Below, in pieces: positions 1 through 7,716 of a stretch of 64,000 nucleotides of DNA. Position numbers and translations under genes: made by a program. This DNA is from Solibacillus merdavium (GTDB lineage: Bacteria; Bacillota; Bacilli; Bacillales_A; Planococcaceae): NCBI RefSeq assembly GCF_014836935.1, contig NZ_JACSPW010000004.1, forward strand, positions 1 to 64,000. The letters are read 5' to 3'. The notes below the pieces were generated by a model. That model did not search any database and was not told where the DNA came from. It worked only from the letters and a program-made list of their open reading frames with translations. Within the stretch, counting starts at the first letter, position 1; the number at the start of each line of letters is the position of its first letter.

Positions 1-28
1 ATCAGTTAACTTTATTTTAAAACAAAAA

Positions 29-72
29 AGACTGTAGGCAAACTCGAATTTCTTCGAGTTTGTCTACAGTCT
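29..72 (-). terminator. Terminator of the subtilase gene
   Basis: Hairpin with a 9-bp outer stem (29-37 with 64-72) continued by the inner CAAACTCGAA/TTCGAGTTTG arm. On the minus strand it is followed by a T-rich run (complement of the A-run at 22-28), so it ends transcription from the minus-strand protease gene. Confidence 0.8.
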
Positions 73-75
73 GAA

Positions 76-110
76 GCGGCATTTCACTTAATGTGAAATG
101 CCGCTTTTTA
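76..110 (+). terminator. Terminator of a gene to the left of the window
   Basis: Perfect 12-bp stem (76-87 with 93-104) with a 5-nt TTAAT loop, followed on the plus strand by TTTTT. It sits back to back with the minus-strand terminator at 29-72, so two convergent units end here. Confidence 0.75.
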
Positions 111-159
111 ATATTATGCCAAAACCAACCTTTGTTTTAATAAGATATAAGAGAACTTA

Positions 160-2157
160 CTATTTTAACCGTTTCAATAATTGCTCTTTCTCTTTACTAT
201 TAGGCAACTCACGTACCAGCTTTATTGCTAAATTACGATTTGTCTCTGTTTTTTTCTTCTCGTAATTTGCGACACGTACTTTTGCTTTAGCCATATTATT
301 ATTTACGGTTTTTTGAATTTTCTTTTCGAGCAGGGTACGTTGCTTATCATCAAATATTGCTTGTATAAACTCCTTAGCATTATTGTAATTCTTTAATGTT
401 TGTTTTTTCTCATATAAAGAAATTTTAGCTGTCGCTTGTTTAACCGCAGTTTGTACTTGTTTATTCATTTTTTCCATTAAATCAGATTTGATGGACGAAT
501 CTGGTAAACTATTAATTGAAAAATGTGCATAATCATAGTTCTTTTTTGTAGGTTGCTTTTCATATTGCGCTATGCTGTCAATAGCGTTTTTTGCAAACAA
601 TTGTAATCCTTCATTTAATGCTATTTCAAGCTCCTGCTTCGCCTTTAAGGAAGGAAGTTTTTTTAATTCGGCATCTGCCTTTTTGTAATTATAAATTGTT
701 TTATTTTTGCTAAATACATTTACAGCATTTACAGCCGGCTCAATTAAGGCAGCAATTACAGCATCTATTTCCTTTTGTTTGCGAAACTTTAAATCTGTCG
801 AAACAACCTCTGTTAAAAGCTCATTTAATTGGTTATTTTTCTGCTCATTAGGATTTTTCGCAAAGTCCGCTAATATTTGATCGATTTGTGTAATGATTGT
901 TTGCTGTGATTTATTCCATTCATTTTTTAAAGCTAATTTTTCTATTGTATTGGGCATTGTTTCAATTTTACTAAATTTTGATTTTACCGATACATCGCTA
1001 TTTAATATTTCATTAATGACCTGACTATTCGGAAGTTGAATTTTCGGAAGACCATATCCATATAAAGTATCATATCCAACATCACCTAAATCTTCTGCGA
1101 TATAGCGTAACCCTTCGCGCAACTCTGCAGGTGTAGCATATGGATACTGTTCCATTAACAGTGCAAGTAACCCTGTAATATGGGGTGTTGCCATTGAAGT
1201 TCCATTATATGTTGCATATTGCCCATTTAAATATGTACTGTAAATCTCTTCACCCGGTGCAGCAAAGTCATTTGTATCCCCTGTCCCACTAAATGAAGAA
1301 CGTTTGAATTGACGATTAATCGAGGCTACAGATATCACTTCATCATGACGAGCCGGGTAATTAATTGTATTTCCCGTTCCGTTGTCATTCCCTTCATTAC
1401 CACTTGCTGCTACAATCATAATACCGTTGTCAGCAGCCTTTTTTACGCCTTCATGAAGAGATTTTGCATATTCTAAATCACCAAAACTTAAATTAATGAT
1501 ATCCACCTTGTTTTCAATTGCCCAGTCAATTGCTTTTAAGACATCGGATACATCGCCTTTACCATCTTTTCCAATTGCTTTTAAAGCATAAACTTCAGCA
1601 TTTGGCGCAATGCCGGCTACACCAGTTCCGTTATGCTTCCCAGTAATAATTCCAGCAACATGCGTGCCGTGACCATGATCATCTTCATAGCTATCTCCTA
1701 CAAAAGCAACCCCACCTGCAATAGTAAGATCTGAATGGTTTGCAACTCCAGAATCGATAATTGCAATCTTTACACCTTCACCAGTAAATCCAGCATTCCA
1801 TCCTTGTTGGACATCCATCGCTTTTAAATTCCAGCGTTCCAATTCAGCAGTCGATAGGTTTGCTACTTTAAACTGATGTTGAATAGAAAATGAAAGATTT
1901 TCTTCATAGAATTCAATATGTTTATCCTTCTTTAATGCTTGTAATCGCTCTTCTGAAATATTAATTTCCAGTAAAGGAAGTTGATTATATTCCTTAATGA
2001 CCGAATCCGATTGTTGTATAATCTGCTTCTTATCATACTCTGCGGCATATTTAACAATAATATTTGTTTGTTGTTCCGAAGCAGCTTCCCCACTAGATAA
2101 TGGTGTTAACATCATCATTACGAAAAACAAAACAATTCCAAAAATAACTTTCTTCAT
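160..2157 (-). CDS. Secreted subtilisin-like serine protease (S8 family) with C-terminal helical repeats
   Basis: Extracellular endoprotease of the S8 subtilase family. A signal peptide occupies about residues 1-25, followed by an inhibitor-I9-like propeptide (about 30-95). The catalytic triad is readable as D135 (AIIDSGVANHSDL), H163 (GHGTHVAG) and S321 (NGTSMATPH), with oxyanion N254 (ASGNEG). The mature catalytic domain ends near residue 375. The last 290 residues are a lysine-rich extension with about four degenerate units of roughly 50 residues, each opening like YEKKxTxxNYxxA and including LPxS. These look helical and could bind the wall or a substrate, but no known domain is recognised. 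The start is supported by AGAGGTG six bases before the ATG. It is a single gene ending at the hairpin at 29-72. Confidence 0.93.
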   Translation of the reverse strand: MKKVIFGIVLFFVMMMLTPLSSGEAASEQQTNIIVKYAAEYDKKQIIQQSDSVIKEYNQLPLLEINISEERLQALKKDKHIEFYEENLSFSIQHQFKVANLSTAELERWNLKAMDVQQGWNAGFTGEGVKIAIIDSGVANHSDLTIAGGVAFVGDSYEDDHGHGTHVAGIITGKHNGTGVAGIAPNAEVYALKAIGKDGKGDVSDVLKAIDWAIENKVDIINLSFGDLEYAKSLHEGVKKAADNGIMIVAASGNEGNDNGTGNTINYPARHDEVISVASINRQFKRSSFSGTGDTNDFAAPGEEIYSTYLNGQYATYNGTSMATPHITGLLALLMEQYPYATPAELREGLRYIAEDLGDVGYDTLYGYGLPKIQLPNSQVINEILNSDVSVKSKFSKIETMPNTIEKLALKNEWNKSQQTIITQIDQILADFAKNPNEQKNNQLNELLTEVVSTDLKFRKQKEIDAVIAALIEPAVNAVNVFSKNKTIYNYKKADAELKKLPSLKAKQELEIALNEGLQLFAKNAIDSIAQYEKQPTKKNYDYAHFSINSLPDSSIKSDLMEKMNKQVQTAVKQATAKISLYEKKQTLKNYNNAKEFIQAIFDDKQRTLLEKKIQKTVNNNMAKAKVRVANYEKKKTETNRNLAIKLVRELPNSKEKEQLLKRLK

Positions 2158-2223
2158 ACCTTACACCTCTTACTTAATAAGTATAGATTCCCTATATATA
2201 ACATATCACATTCATCAAAAAAA

Positions 2224-2286
2224 CCCAGCCTCTTCCATAAAAATTTCAGTGACTGGATACTATATTGATATTTTAATGAGGCTGGG
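2224..2286. repeat. Inverted repeat CCCAGCCTC / GAGGCTGGG
   Basis: Nine-bp perfect inverted repeat (2224-2232 and 2278-2286) with a 45-nt spacer, lying between the protease start and the nuclease terminator. The right arm opens a GAGGCTGGGACAAAA string. I associate this string with dispersed intergenic repeats of Firmicutes, from memory only. Confidence 0.5.
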
Positions 2287-2294
2287 ACAAAACC

Positions 2295-2333
2295 AAAAAC
2301 ATCATTTTTCTCCGAGAGAAAAATGATGTTTTT
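2295..2333 (-). terminator. Terminator of the secreted nuclease gene
   Basis: Perfect 18-bp stem (2295-2312 with 2316-2333) around a 3-nt CGA loop, with T-rich sequence following on the minus strand. It is the only strong hairpin between the nuclease stop at 2497 and the next gene. It lies about 160 nt past the stop, beyond the repeat-like segment at 2339-2420. Confidence 0.7.
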
Positions 2334-2338
2334 TCGCT

Positions 2339-2420
2339 GTATACAAAATTGATTTCCATTACGAGGACGCTTTCCACGGGCGTGACACCTGAGCCTGTAG
2401 GAGTCGCTCCTCCATTCCAA
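2339..2420 (-). repeat. Probable copy of a dispersed Bacillales intergenic repeat
   Basis: Sequence around GGAGCGACTCCTACAGG and GTGGAAAGCGTCCTCG on the minus strand resembles a GC-rich intergenic repeat often mis-annotated as short proteins in Bacillus relatives. Here it sits in an otherwise AT-rich 339-nt gap (2158-2496). The identification rests on memory of the family. An open frame crosses it, but I do not support it as a gene. Confidence 0.4.
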
Positions 2421-2496
2421 TCAATTTTATTAAATATCCATTTCTTAATAAGATTTCTTTTTATTCAATGAGATTTCTACGTATGTCCCACTCTCA

Positions 2497-5400
2497 TTAC
2501 TTAAATTCAATATCCTCTGCTGAAGCTCCTTTTGTATACGTAATGTTCGCTCCTGCAGGTAAATTGCGAATTTCTTTTACATTTTTGCCTTCAATAATAA
2601 TTTTGCCTATTTGCGTTCCTTTAAAATCAATAATTGCCTTCCCTTTTTTCGGACTGATTGTGACTGTTTTGTCCGCAAATCCTTCTCCGTGGAATTCCGC
2701 ATATTGACTAAATACCGCCACCCCGTTTTTAATATTCGTATTTTCCCCTAAAGTAAGAGAAATACTAGGGCGATTCATGATTAACTTACCTGTTTTGTAG
2801 TTTTTATAGCTGTACACATTTTCAGGTACGATTGGTGTTGGTATCTCTTCTTTCCCTGCCTTCAAGTCAATTTGAACTAATACTGGATCATGGTCCGATG
2901 CACGTCCTTGTGCTTCAGTAAAGTTCGCATTAATATGAATCAAATCAATTTCCGTTATATTCGCAAGATTATTTGATACTAAAATATGATCCAGTACTTG
3001 GTTATTTCCTTGGAAGTAGTAAGTAAAACGATCTTCTTCCGGTGCTTTATCCACCATGTTCGTTAAAATATCACCTTTTAATGTTTCAAGTGCCGGTGTG
3101 AATTCAAAGTCATTCATATCACCTGCTACGACAACATTTAAATCCGGATCTTTTGCAAGGCCTTCATCGATAAAGTCATTGATTGCCTTTGCCAGCTCAA
3201 GACGTTCCGGTACAGATCCTAATACTGGGGGTTGTGTTGGTCCCCAAAGTGAATCATCTCCACCTTTAGAATTTAAATGCGCTCCAATAACGATGATTCG
3301 TTCATCTTGGAATTCAAATTCTGCAGCAATTGGTTTACGTGTATCTTCAAATTTTGATGGGTCGACAAAACCTGGATTCAATGTCAGGCTTCCTTCTGCT
3401 GTCCATGAGTTTGCTTGATCACCCGTTCCTTTTACACCGTCTACTAGTGAAACACGTGTCGGGTTGTACAAGTAACCTACACGAATATTGCCGCCTGGTG
3501 CACCACCAACTGTATTGTTAATCGGTGTAACATCGGTCCAATCATAAGAAGGGCCACCTGCAGCTTTGATTGCGTTAATTAAACGCATATAACTTTCTGA
3601 TGCATCTGCATTTCCTGAATCGATTTGACCATCATTATCCTGTACTTCCACTAATGTAATAATATCCGGCGACTTCATATTATGCACAAAGCTTGAGGCA
3701 ATTTTTCTTACTTTTTCATCTGGCGTATTTGCACTATTATTCGAGAAGTTTTCGATATTATAAGCTGCGACATTAAGCTTGTCCGCTACTGGTTCCAGAT
3801 GTGTGACTTCCTGCTGAATATTCGCCTTTGTTACTTCCGGGAACACTTTATTCGTATTCAGTCGGTAGCCATCCGAAAAATTTTCCACAAATCCGATCAG
3901 CGCTTCATTAAAACGATCGCCTGATTCATAATTTTTACCTCCTACCCCTTCAAGCATAATCTTTTCCGGGTTATAATCATCAGCAGCAATATTTAAACCG
4001 CCATTTACGTTAAATATGTTATTTGTTGTACTCGGTACGACGATTGGTGAATCATTATTATAGATTGGCCCAATTACTCTCGCATCTGGGAATGATACTC
4101 GCATGTACTCGATTGATTCCCAGAAATCGATACCGTCTTCCTGTGGATCAAAAATTGCAAAATTGTCATTATCGATAACTTTGTTTGGTGGGAATAAGTC
4201 CTCTCCTATAACAAGAGGTTCTGGCATTACTGTATTACCTGTTTTTGTAATTGTTGTTGCTGTAATTTGTGTATCTTTTAAACGCGTGTTTCCACCTACT
4301 TCAATTACATCACCTGTTACTTTTACAGTGTCTCCAACTACTACATTGTGCGCCGATTTATTTACTTTAATCGCTGTTGATTTTACGCCATCGAATGCCG
4401 ACTCATCTTCTTGCATTATAAAGCTCGAAGAATCCATAACAAATGTTACGACTCCTTCTACATCATTTAAAGATAAACCTAGATATGGCGATGTATGTCC
4501 CGCCCCTTGAATATCACTAATTATTGCATTTTCAGTATCAATAATTTCGTAAACAAACATTGCAATTGCACTGTTTGTTAAACCTTCCTTCACCGCTACC
4601 GCTTTAATCGTCATCGGATTATTAACCGTAATCTCACCTGTATACTTTGTACTTGCTGTAGTTGGTGTTGAGCCATCCAATGTGTAATAAATTGTTGCAC
4701 CTTCTGTAATTGTAGAAAGTGTTACGTTCGTACCTGCTGTCACCCCACCCGTATGAGAAGCTTTAACGTCCTGAACTTTCGTCGTATCTTCTATGATACG
4801 GATTGGAAGCAGCTGATGGTTTGTAAATTGACCAACGATGCCCGTAATTTCACCATACGTTTTACCAGTAACCAAACCGGAATTTCTTGTTTTATCATAA
4901 ATAGCGAATGTACCAGCCGTGTCTGTTCCTGTGAAGTTTTGCCCTGATCCAGTAATTGCTACATTTTTAATCGTTACTAGTCTTGATTCATTTTCTTCTG
5001 TAATGCCTGCACTTGTCACGATATGTGGCTGTGGTACTACCGAGGAAACCGGTGTGCCTACGAGCGTAATATTTGTTAATTGTTTTAATCCACTGTACTC
5101 AGCTACTTTGCCTTGAACTGTTACAAGGTCTCCCACCTTAGCAGAAAGACTATCTACAGGGTAAATTGCAATTGCTGCTCCATCTTCATCTTGGATATGA
5201 GCTGTAGCCGTTTCTAACTTTGCTGTCACAATGCCTGATACAATCACAACTTCCCCGATTGCAGCTTTACGTGCATCGCTAATAGAAATAATTTCTCCAT
5301 CTGGAGGATCAGTTGGCTCGCCCGGATTAGGTGGATTCTCTCCAACAAAAGTTATGGCAGATAAAGATTTTATTCCTGCATGGTTCCCAAAGTATTTCTC

Positions 5401-5796
5401 CAACGAACCTGTTAATTTAATTTTAACCCCTAAATTACTTGGGTTCGATTTTAAACCAAATTCAGCTCTAAATGTAGAAGGTGAAGATGGTAATTGAATA
5501 TAAAGCATTTTCGTTACATCTGTTTCACCCGGAGTTTGTGCTATCGCAATATTAGTATCGCTTTCTGCTTCCACCACATAGGTCGTTTCACTTTTGGCAA
5601 ACCCTACTATATAACCCTCTACAGTAACATTTGGCTTAACAGTCGTTGCATCAAACAAACTGATTGCTTCATCAACCCCAATGGCCTCTGTCGTTTCCGC
5701 ATTTACAACTGCCAGATGAGGTAAAATCATTGAAATTACAAGTAAAAATGATAATGCAATTTTAGAAATGAAATGATTAATTCCTGTTTTATTCAT
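2497..5796 (-). CDS. Large secreted multidomain nuclease (endonuclease/exonuclease/phosphatase fold)
   Basis: A 1099-residue exported protein with a signal peptide (about 1-33). The N-terminal part (about 38-150) resembles DUF6359. Two OB-fold-like segments follow (about 170-260 and 425-520), with a chitobiase C-terminal-like beta domain between them (about 345-415; IYYTLDGSTPT). The catalytic endonuclease/exonuclease/phosphatase domain spans about 670-970: LNVAAYNIENF near 670, VVAGDMNDF near 889 and ASDHDPV near 962 supply the expected metal and catalytic residues. The architecture matches ExeM/NucH-type extracellular DNases, probably used to scavenge DNA. The C-terminal about 130 residues are beta-rich and unassigned; I see no sortase or SLH anchor. 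AAGGAG eight bases before the ATG sets the start. Specificity for DNA rather than RNA is inferred. Confidence 0.88.
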   Translation of the reverse strand: MNKTGINHFISKIALSFLLVISMILPHLAVVNAETTEAIGVDEAISLFDATTVKPNVTVEGYIVGFAKSETTYVVEAESDTNIAIAQTPGETDVTKMLYIQLPSSPSTFRAEFGLKSNPSNLGVKIKLTGSLEKYFGNHAGIKSLSAITFVGENPPNPGEPTDPPDGEIISISDARKAAIGEVVIVSGIVTAKLETATAHIQDEDGAAIAIYPVDSLSAKVGDLVTVQGKVAEYSGLKQLTNITLVGTPVSSVVPQPHIVTSAGITEENESRLVTIKNVAITGSGQNFTGTDTAGTFAIYDKTRNSGLVTGKTYGEITGIVGQFTNHQLLPIRIIEDTTKVQDVKASHTGGVTAGTNVTLSTITEGATIYYTLDGSTPTTASTKYTGEITVNNPMTIKAVAVKEGLTNSAIAMFVYEIIDTENAIISDIQGAGHTSPYLGLSLNDVEGVVTFVMDSSSFIMQEDESAFDGVKSTAIKVNKSAHNVVVGDTVKVTGDVIEVGGNTRLKDTQITATTITKTGNTVMPEPLVIGEDLFPPNKVIDNDNFAIFDPQEDGIDFWESIEYMRVSFPDARVIGPIYNNDSPIVVPSTTNNIFNVNGGLNIAADDYNPEKIMLEGVGGKNYESGDRFNEALIGFVENFSDGYRLNTNKVFPEVTKANIQQEVTHLEPVADKLNVAAYNIENFSNNSANTPDEKVRKIASSFVHNMKSPDIITLVEVQDNDGQIDSGNADASESYMRLINAIKAAGGPSYDWTDVTPINNTVGGAPGGNIRVGYLYNPTRVSLVDGVKGTGDQANSWTAEGSLTLNPGFVDPSKFEDTRKPIAAEFEFQDERIIVIGAHLNSKGGDDSLWGPTQPPVLGSVPERLELAKAINDFIDEGLAKDPDLNVVVAGDMNDFEFTPALETLKGDILTNMVDKAPEEDRFTYYFQGNNQVLDHILVSNNLANITEIDLIHINANFTEAQGRASDHDPVLVQIDLKAGKEEIPTPIVPENVYSYKNYKTGKLIMNRPSISLTLGENTNIKNGVAVFSQYAEFHGEGFADKTVTISPKKGKAIIDFKGTQIGKIIIEGKNVKEIRNLPAGANITYTKGASAEDIEFK

Positions 5797-6224
5797 TCAT
5801 TTAGCTCCTTATCGTGTTTTATAGTTTGGATGGATTAAAAATGTAAAACTTAAAAAACTATCATTTTACTCCAAATGGTTATATATCCTCTCCTTATCTC
5901 ACTATTTCTTATAATCATTATGGTTAACGGATTTATTTTAACAGGAAAATGTTAAATAAATTGTAAGATAATAAGAATTTTTAGAATTATGATTAAAATA
6001 CATATTTGATACTATTAATGATGTAAATAAAACATTACTAAATACCTTCTATTAACTTTAAAGATATATGTGAATTGGACGGTATGCTATTTTAAAAATG
6101 CCTAAAAGTAAATTTTGATTACAAATTAATAAAATTCTTATTATCGGTTAATCTATAGAGTGAAAAGGTTAGGACATATCCTAATTAGCTTTTTCAAAAC
6201 TTAATGGAGGTTGAGGTATCAAAT
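5797..6224. other. Divergent intergenic region between the nuclease and a small spore-protein-like gene
   Basis: About 430 nt of AT-rich sequence holding the promoters of two divergent genes. The only clear structure is a 6-bp inverted repeat, TTAGGA-CATA-TCCTAA, at 6169-6184, just upstream of the ribosome binding site of the small gene. It could be an operator or a leader hairpin. I could not assign promoters with confidence. Confidence 0.5.
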
Positions 6225-6422
6225 ATGAACAAAAATTCTAACAAAATCATTGTTAAGAAGGCACATTCTGTGAATAAGTTACAAGTCAATCAAGTGCGTC
6301 AGAAGTTCCTGCATGAAGAATTTGGTTCTGAACTACACCCCGGTTCATCCAACAAACTTGCAGAAAAACAGAAATCTACAGAAAAAAATCAACCTGTTAG
6401 TGAACGCACAGCTTGGAACTAG
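6225..6422 (+). CDS. Small protein, possibly a gamma-type small acid-soluble spore protein
   Basis: A 65-residue hydrophilic protein rich in Lys, Asn, Gln and Ser. The segment VRQKFLHEEFGSEL loosely resembles the V(K/R)Q...FGTEF.SET unit of SspE-like gamma-type spore proteins, which supply amino acids on germination. The match is weak and the classic QQNAQ runs are missing, so this is a guess. The start at 6225 is preferred over the in-frame ATG at 6204 because GAGG at 6213-6216 lies eight bases before it, while the upstream ATG overlaps the GGAGG. It is a single gene with its own terminator at 6459-6490. Confidence 0.5.
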   Translation: MNKNSNKIIVKKAHSVNKLQVNQVRQKFLHEEFGSELHPGSSNKLAEKQKSTEKNQPVSERTAWN

Positions 6423-6458
6423 TTTATATTTGAATACAATTCAACACATTGAAGAGAG

Positions 6459-6490
6459 GGAATCAAGGTTTGACCTTGGTTTCTTTTCTT
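6459..6490 (+). terminator. Terminator of the small spore-protein-like gene
   Basis: Stem AATCAAGG (6461-6468) pairs with CCTTGGTT (6474-6481, one wobble) around a short loop, followed by TTCTTTTCTTT. Confidence 0.65.
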
Positions 6491-6707
6491 TGTGTAGAGG
6501 CAGGTGCTCATGAGTATATTTTGTTTTTTCGGTCTACCTATCCTTTTATACTTTCTACTTCTTTAAATGAAATTTTAACTTTACTAAGGGAAGTAGCAAA
6601 TCACTAAATATTCCATACATATCAAATGAATTTACTAGACATTTGTGCTAAAGTAAAATTTATACAGATAGAGACTAAACAAAATAGAGAAATGGAGTTT
6701 GTTAAAG

Positions 6708-7598
6708 ATGAGAACTATACCTTATTTAGTAGATGGCGACTGGTTAGAAGCACGTCTAAAGGATCCAAACTTACGCTTAATCGATGCCTCTACTTTTTTA
6801 AAAATTCCAGAAGGCCAAGGTTTGCCAGAATTATGGTCTGGTTTTGAAGCATACCAGGAAGAACATATCCCGGGAGCTGCTTATGCTGATTTACTAAAGG
6901 ATTTCACTAATCCCAATGGAACGGCACCTTTTACAATTGCAACCCGAGAACAATTTCTAAAAGCAGTGGAACCGTTAGGAATTACGGATGAATCATATGT
7001 AGTAATCTATGACCGTGGTCCATTAGTAAATGTCGATATATTAGCATCCGATTGGTCAGCACGTTTACGCTGGCAGTTAAAATATGAAGGCTTTGATAAT
7101 GTAGCTGTGCTGGACGGCGGATTCCGTAAATGGAAGCTCGACGGACGCCCAACAGAATCGGGCATTTCAGAATATGAGCCGAAGCCATTTGCTAGTGAAC
7201 GCCGCGAACATTTAATTGTCTCAAAAGATGAGGTAAAAGCAGCATTGGGTGATGAAAATATTGTGTTAATCAATAGTTTGTCAGAGGCCGATTTCCGTGG
7301 TGAAACAACAACATACCCACGCCCTGGTCATATCCCTGGAAGCAAACATGCCTTTTTCGGTGCTCATTCTAATCCGGAAACCCGCTTACTTAACGACGAT
7401 GCTACGTTACGAGCAACATTTGAAAAGTTAGGCGCACTTGATCCAAACAAAAAAGTCATTACTTACTGTGGTGGCGGAATTGCCGCGACATGGAACGCGT
7501 TATTATTGAATAAATTAGGTCAGGAAAACGTGGCGGTGTATGATGGTTCGTTGAATGAATGGGCCAGCGATGAGAGTTGTCCGTTGGTGAGGGGATGA
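6708..7598 (+). CDS. Sulfurtransferase with two rhodanese domains
   Basis: A 296-residue tandem-rhodanese sulfurtransferase (thiosulfate or 3-mercaptopyruvate type) that moves sulfane sulfur through a cysteine persulfide. The N-terminal domain (about 5-135) is catalytically silent. The C-terminal domain (about 160-295) carries the active loop CGGGIAATW with its Cys near residue 254. The loop is closer to the CGSGVTA form of mercaptopyruvate enzymes than to the CRKGVTA form of thiosulfate enzymes, so substrate is uncertain. No signal peptide, so cytosolic. The ATG at 6708 is chosen because TGGAG lies ten bases upstream; an in-frame TTG at 6699 would sit directly on that site. It appears to be a single gene. 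Confidence 0.9.
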   Translation: MRTIPYLVDGDWLEARLKDPNLRLIDASTFLKIPEGQGLPELWSGFEAYQEEHIPGAAYADLLKDFTNPNGTAPFTIATREQFLKAVEPLGITDESYVVIYDRGPLVNVDILASDWSARLRWQLKYEGFDNVAVLDGGFRKWKLDGRPTESGISEYEPKPFASERREHLIVSKDEVKAALGDENIVLINSLSEADFRGETTTYPRPGHIPGSKHAFFGAHSNPETRLLNDDATLRATFEKLGALDPNKKVITYCGGGIAATWNALLLNKLGQENVAVYDGSLNEWASDESCPLVRG

Positions 7599-7672
7599 CC
7601 GAGGTCTTTCCCACGAATTATATAATATGAGAAACGACCCTCGTCCAAATCATCAACCATAAACACACAAAA

Positions 7673-7710
7673 AAACTGCGTGATTCCTTAATACTAGGAT
7701 CACGCAGTTT
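7673..7710. terminator. Bidirectional terminator between the sulfurtransferase and the SLH protein gene
   Basis: Twelve-bp perfect stem (7673-7684 with 7699-7710) plus inner TCCT/AGG pairing, with A-rich sequence on the left. It serves the minus-strand SLH gene directly and could also stop the plus-strand sulfurtransferase transcript. Confidence 0.8.
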
Positions 7711-7716
7711 CTATCA

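Noticed and set aside
2154-2420. 88-codon open frame on the minus strand before the nuclease
   Set aside because: It lies across a terminator stem and a probable repeat, with no ribosome binding site or protein-like pattern.
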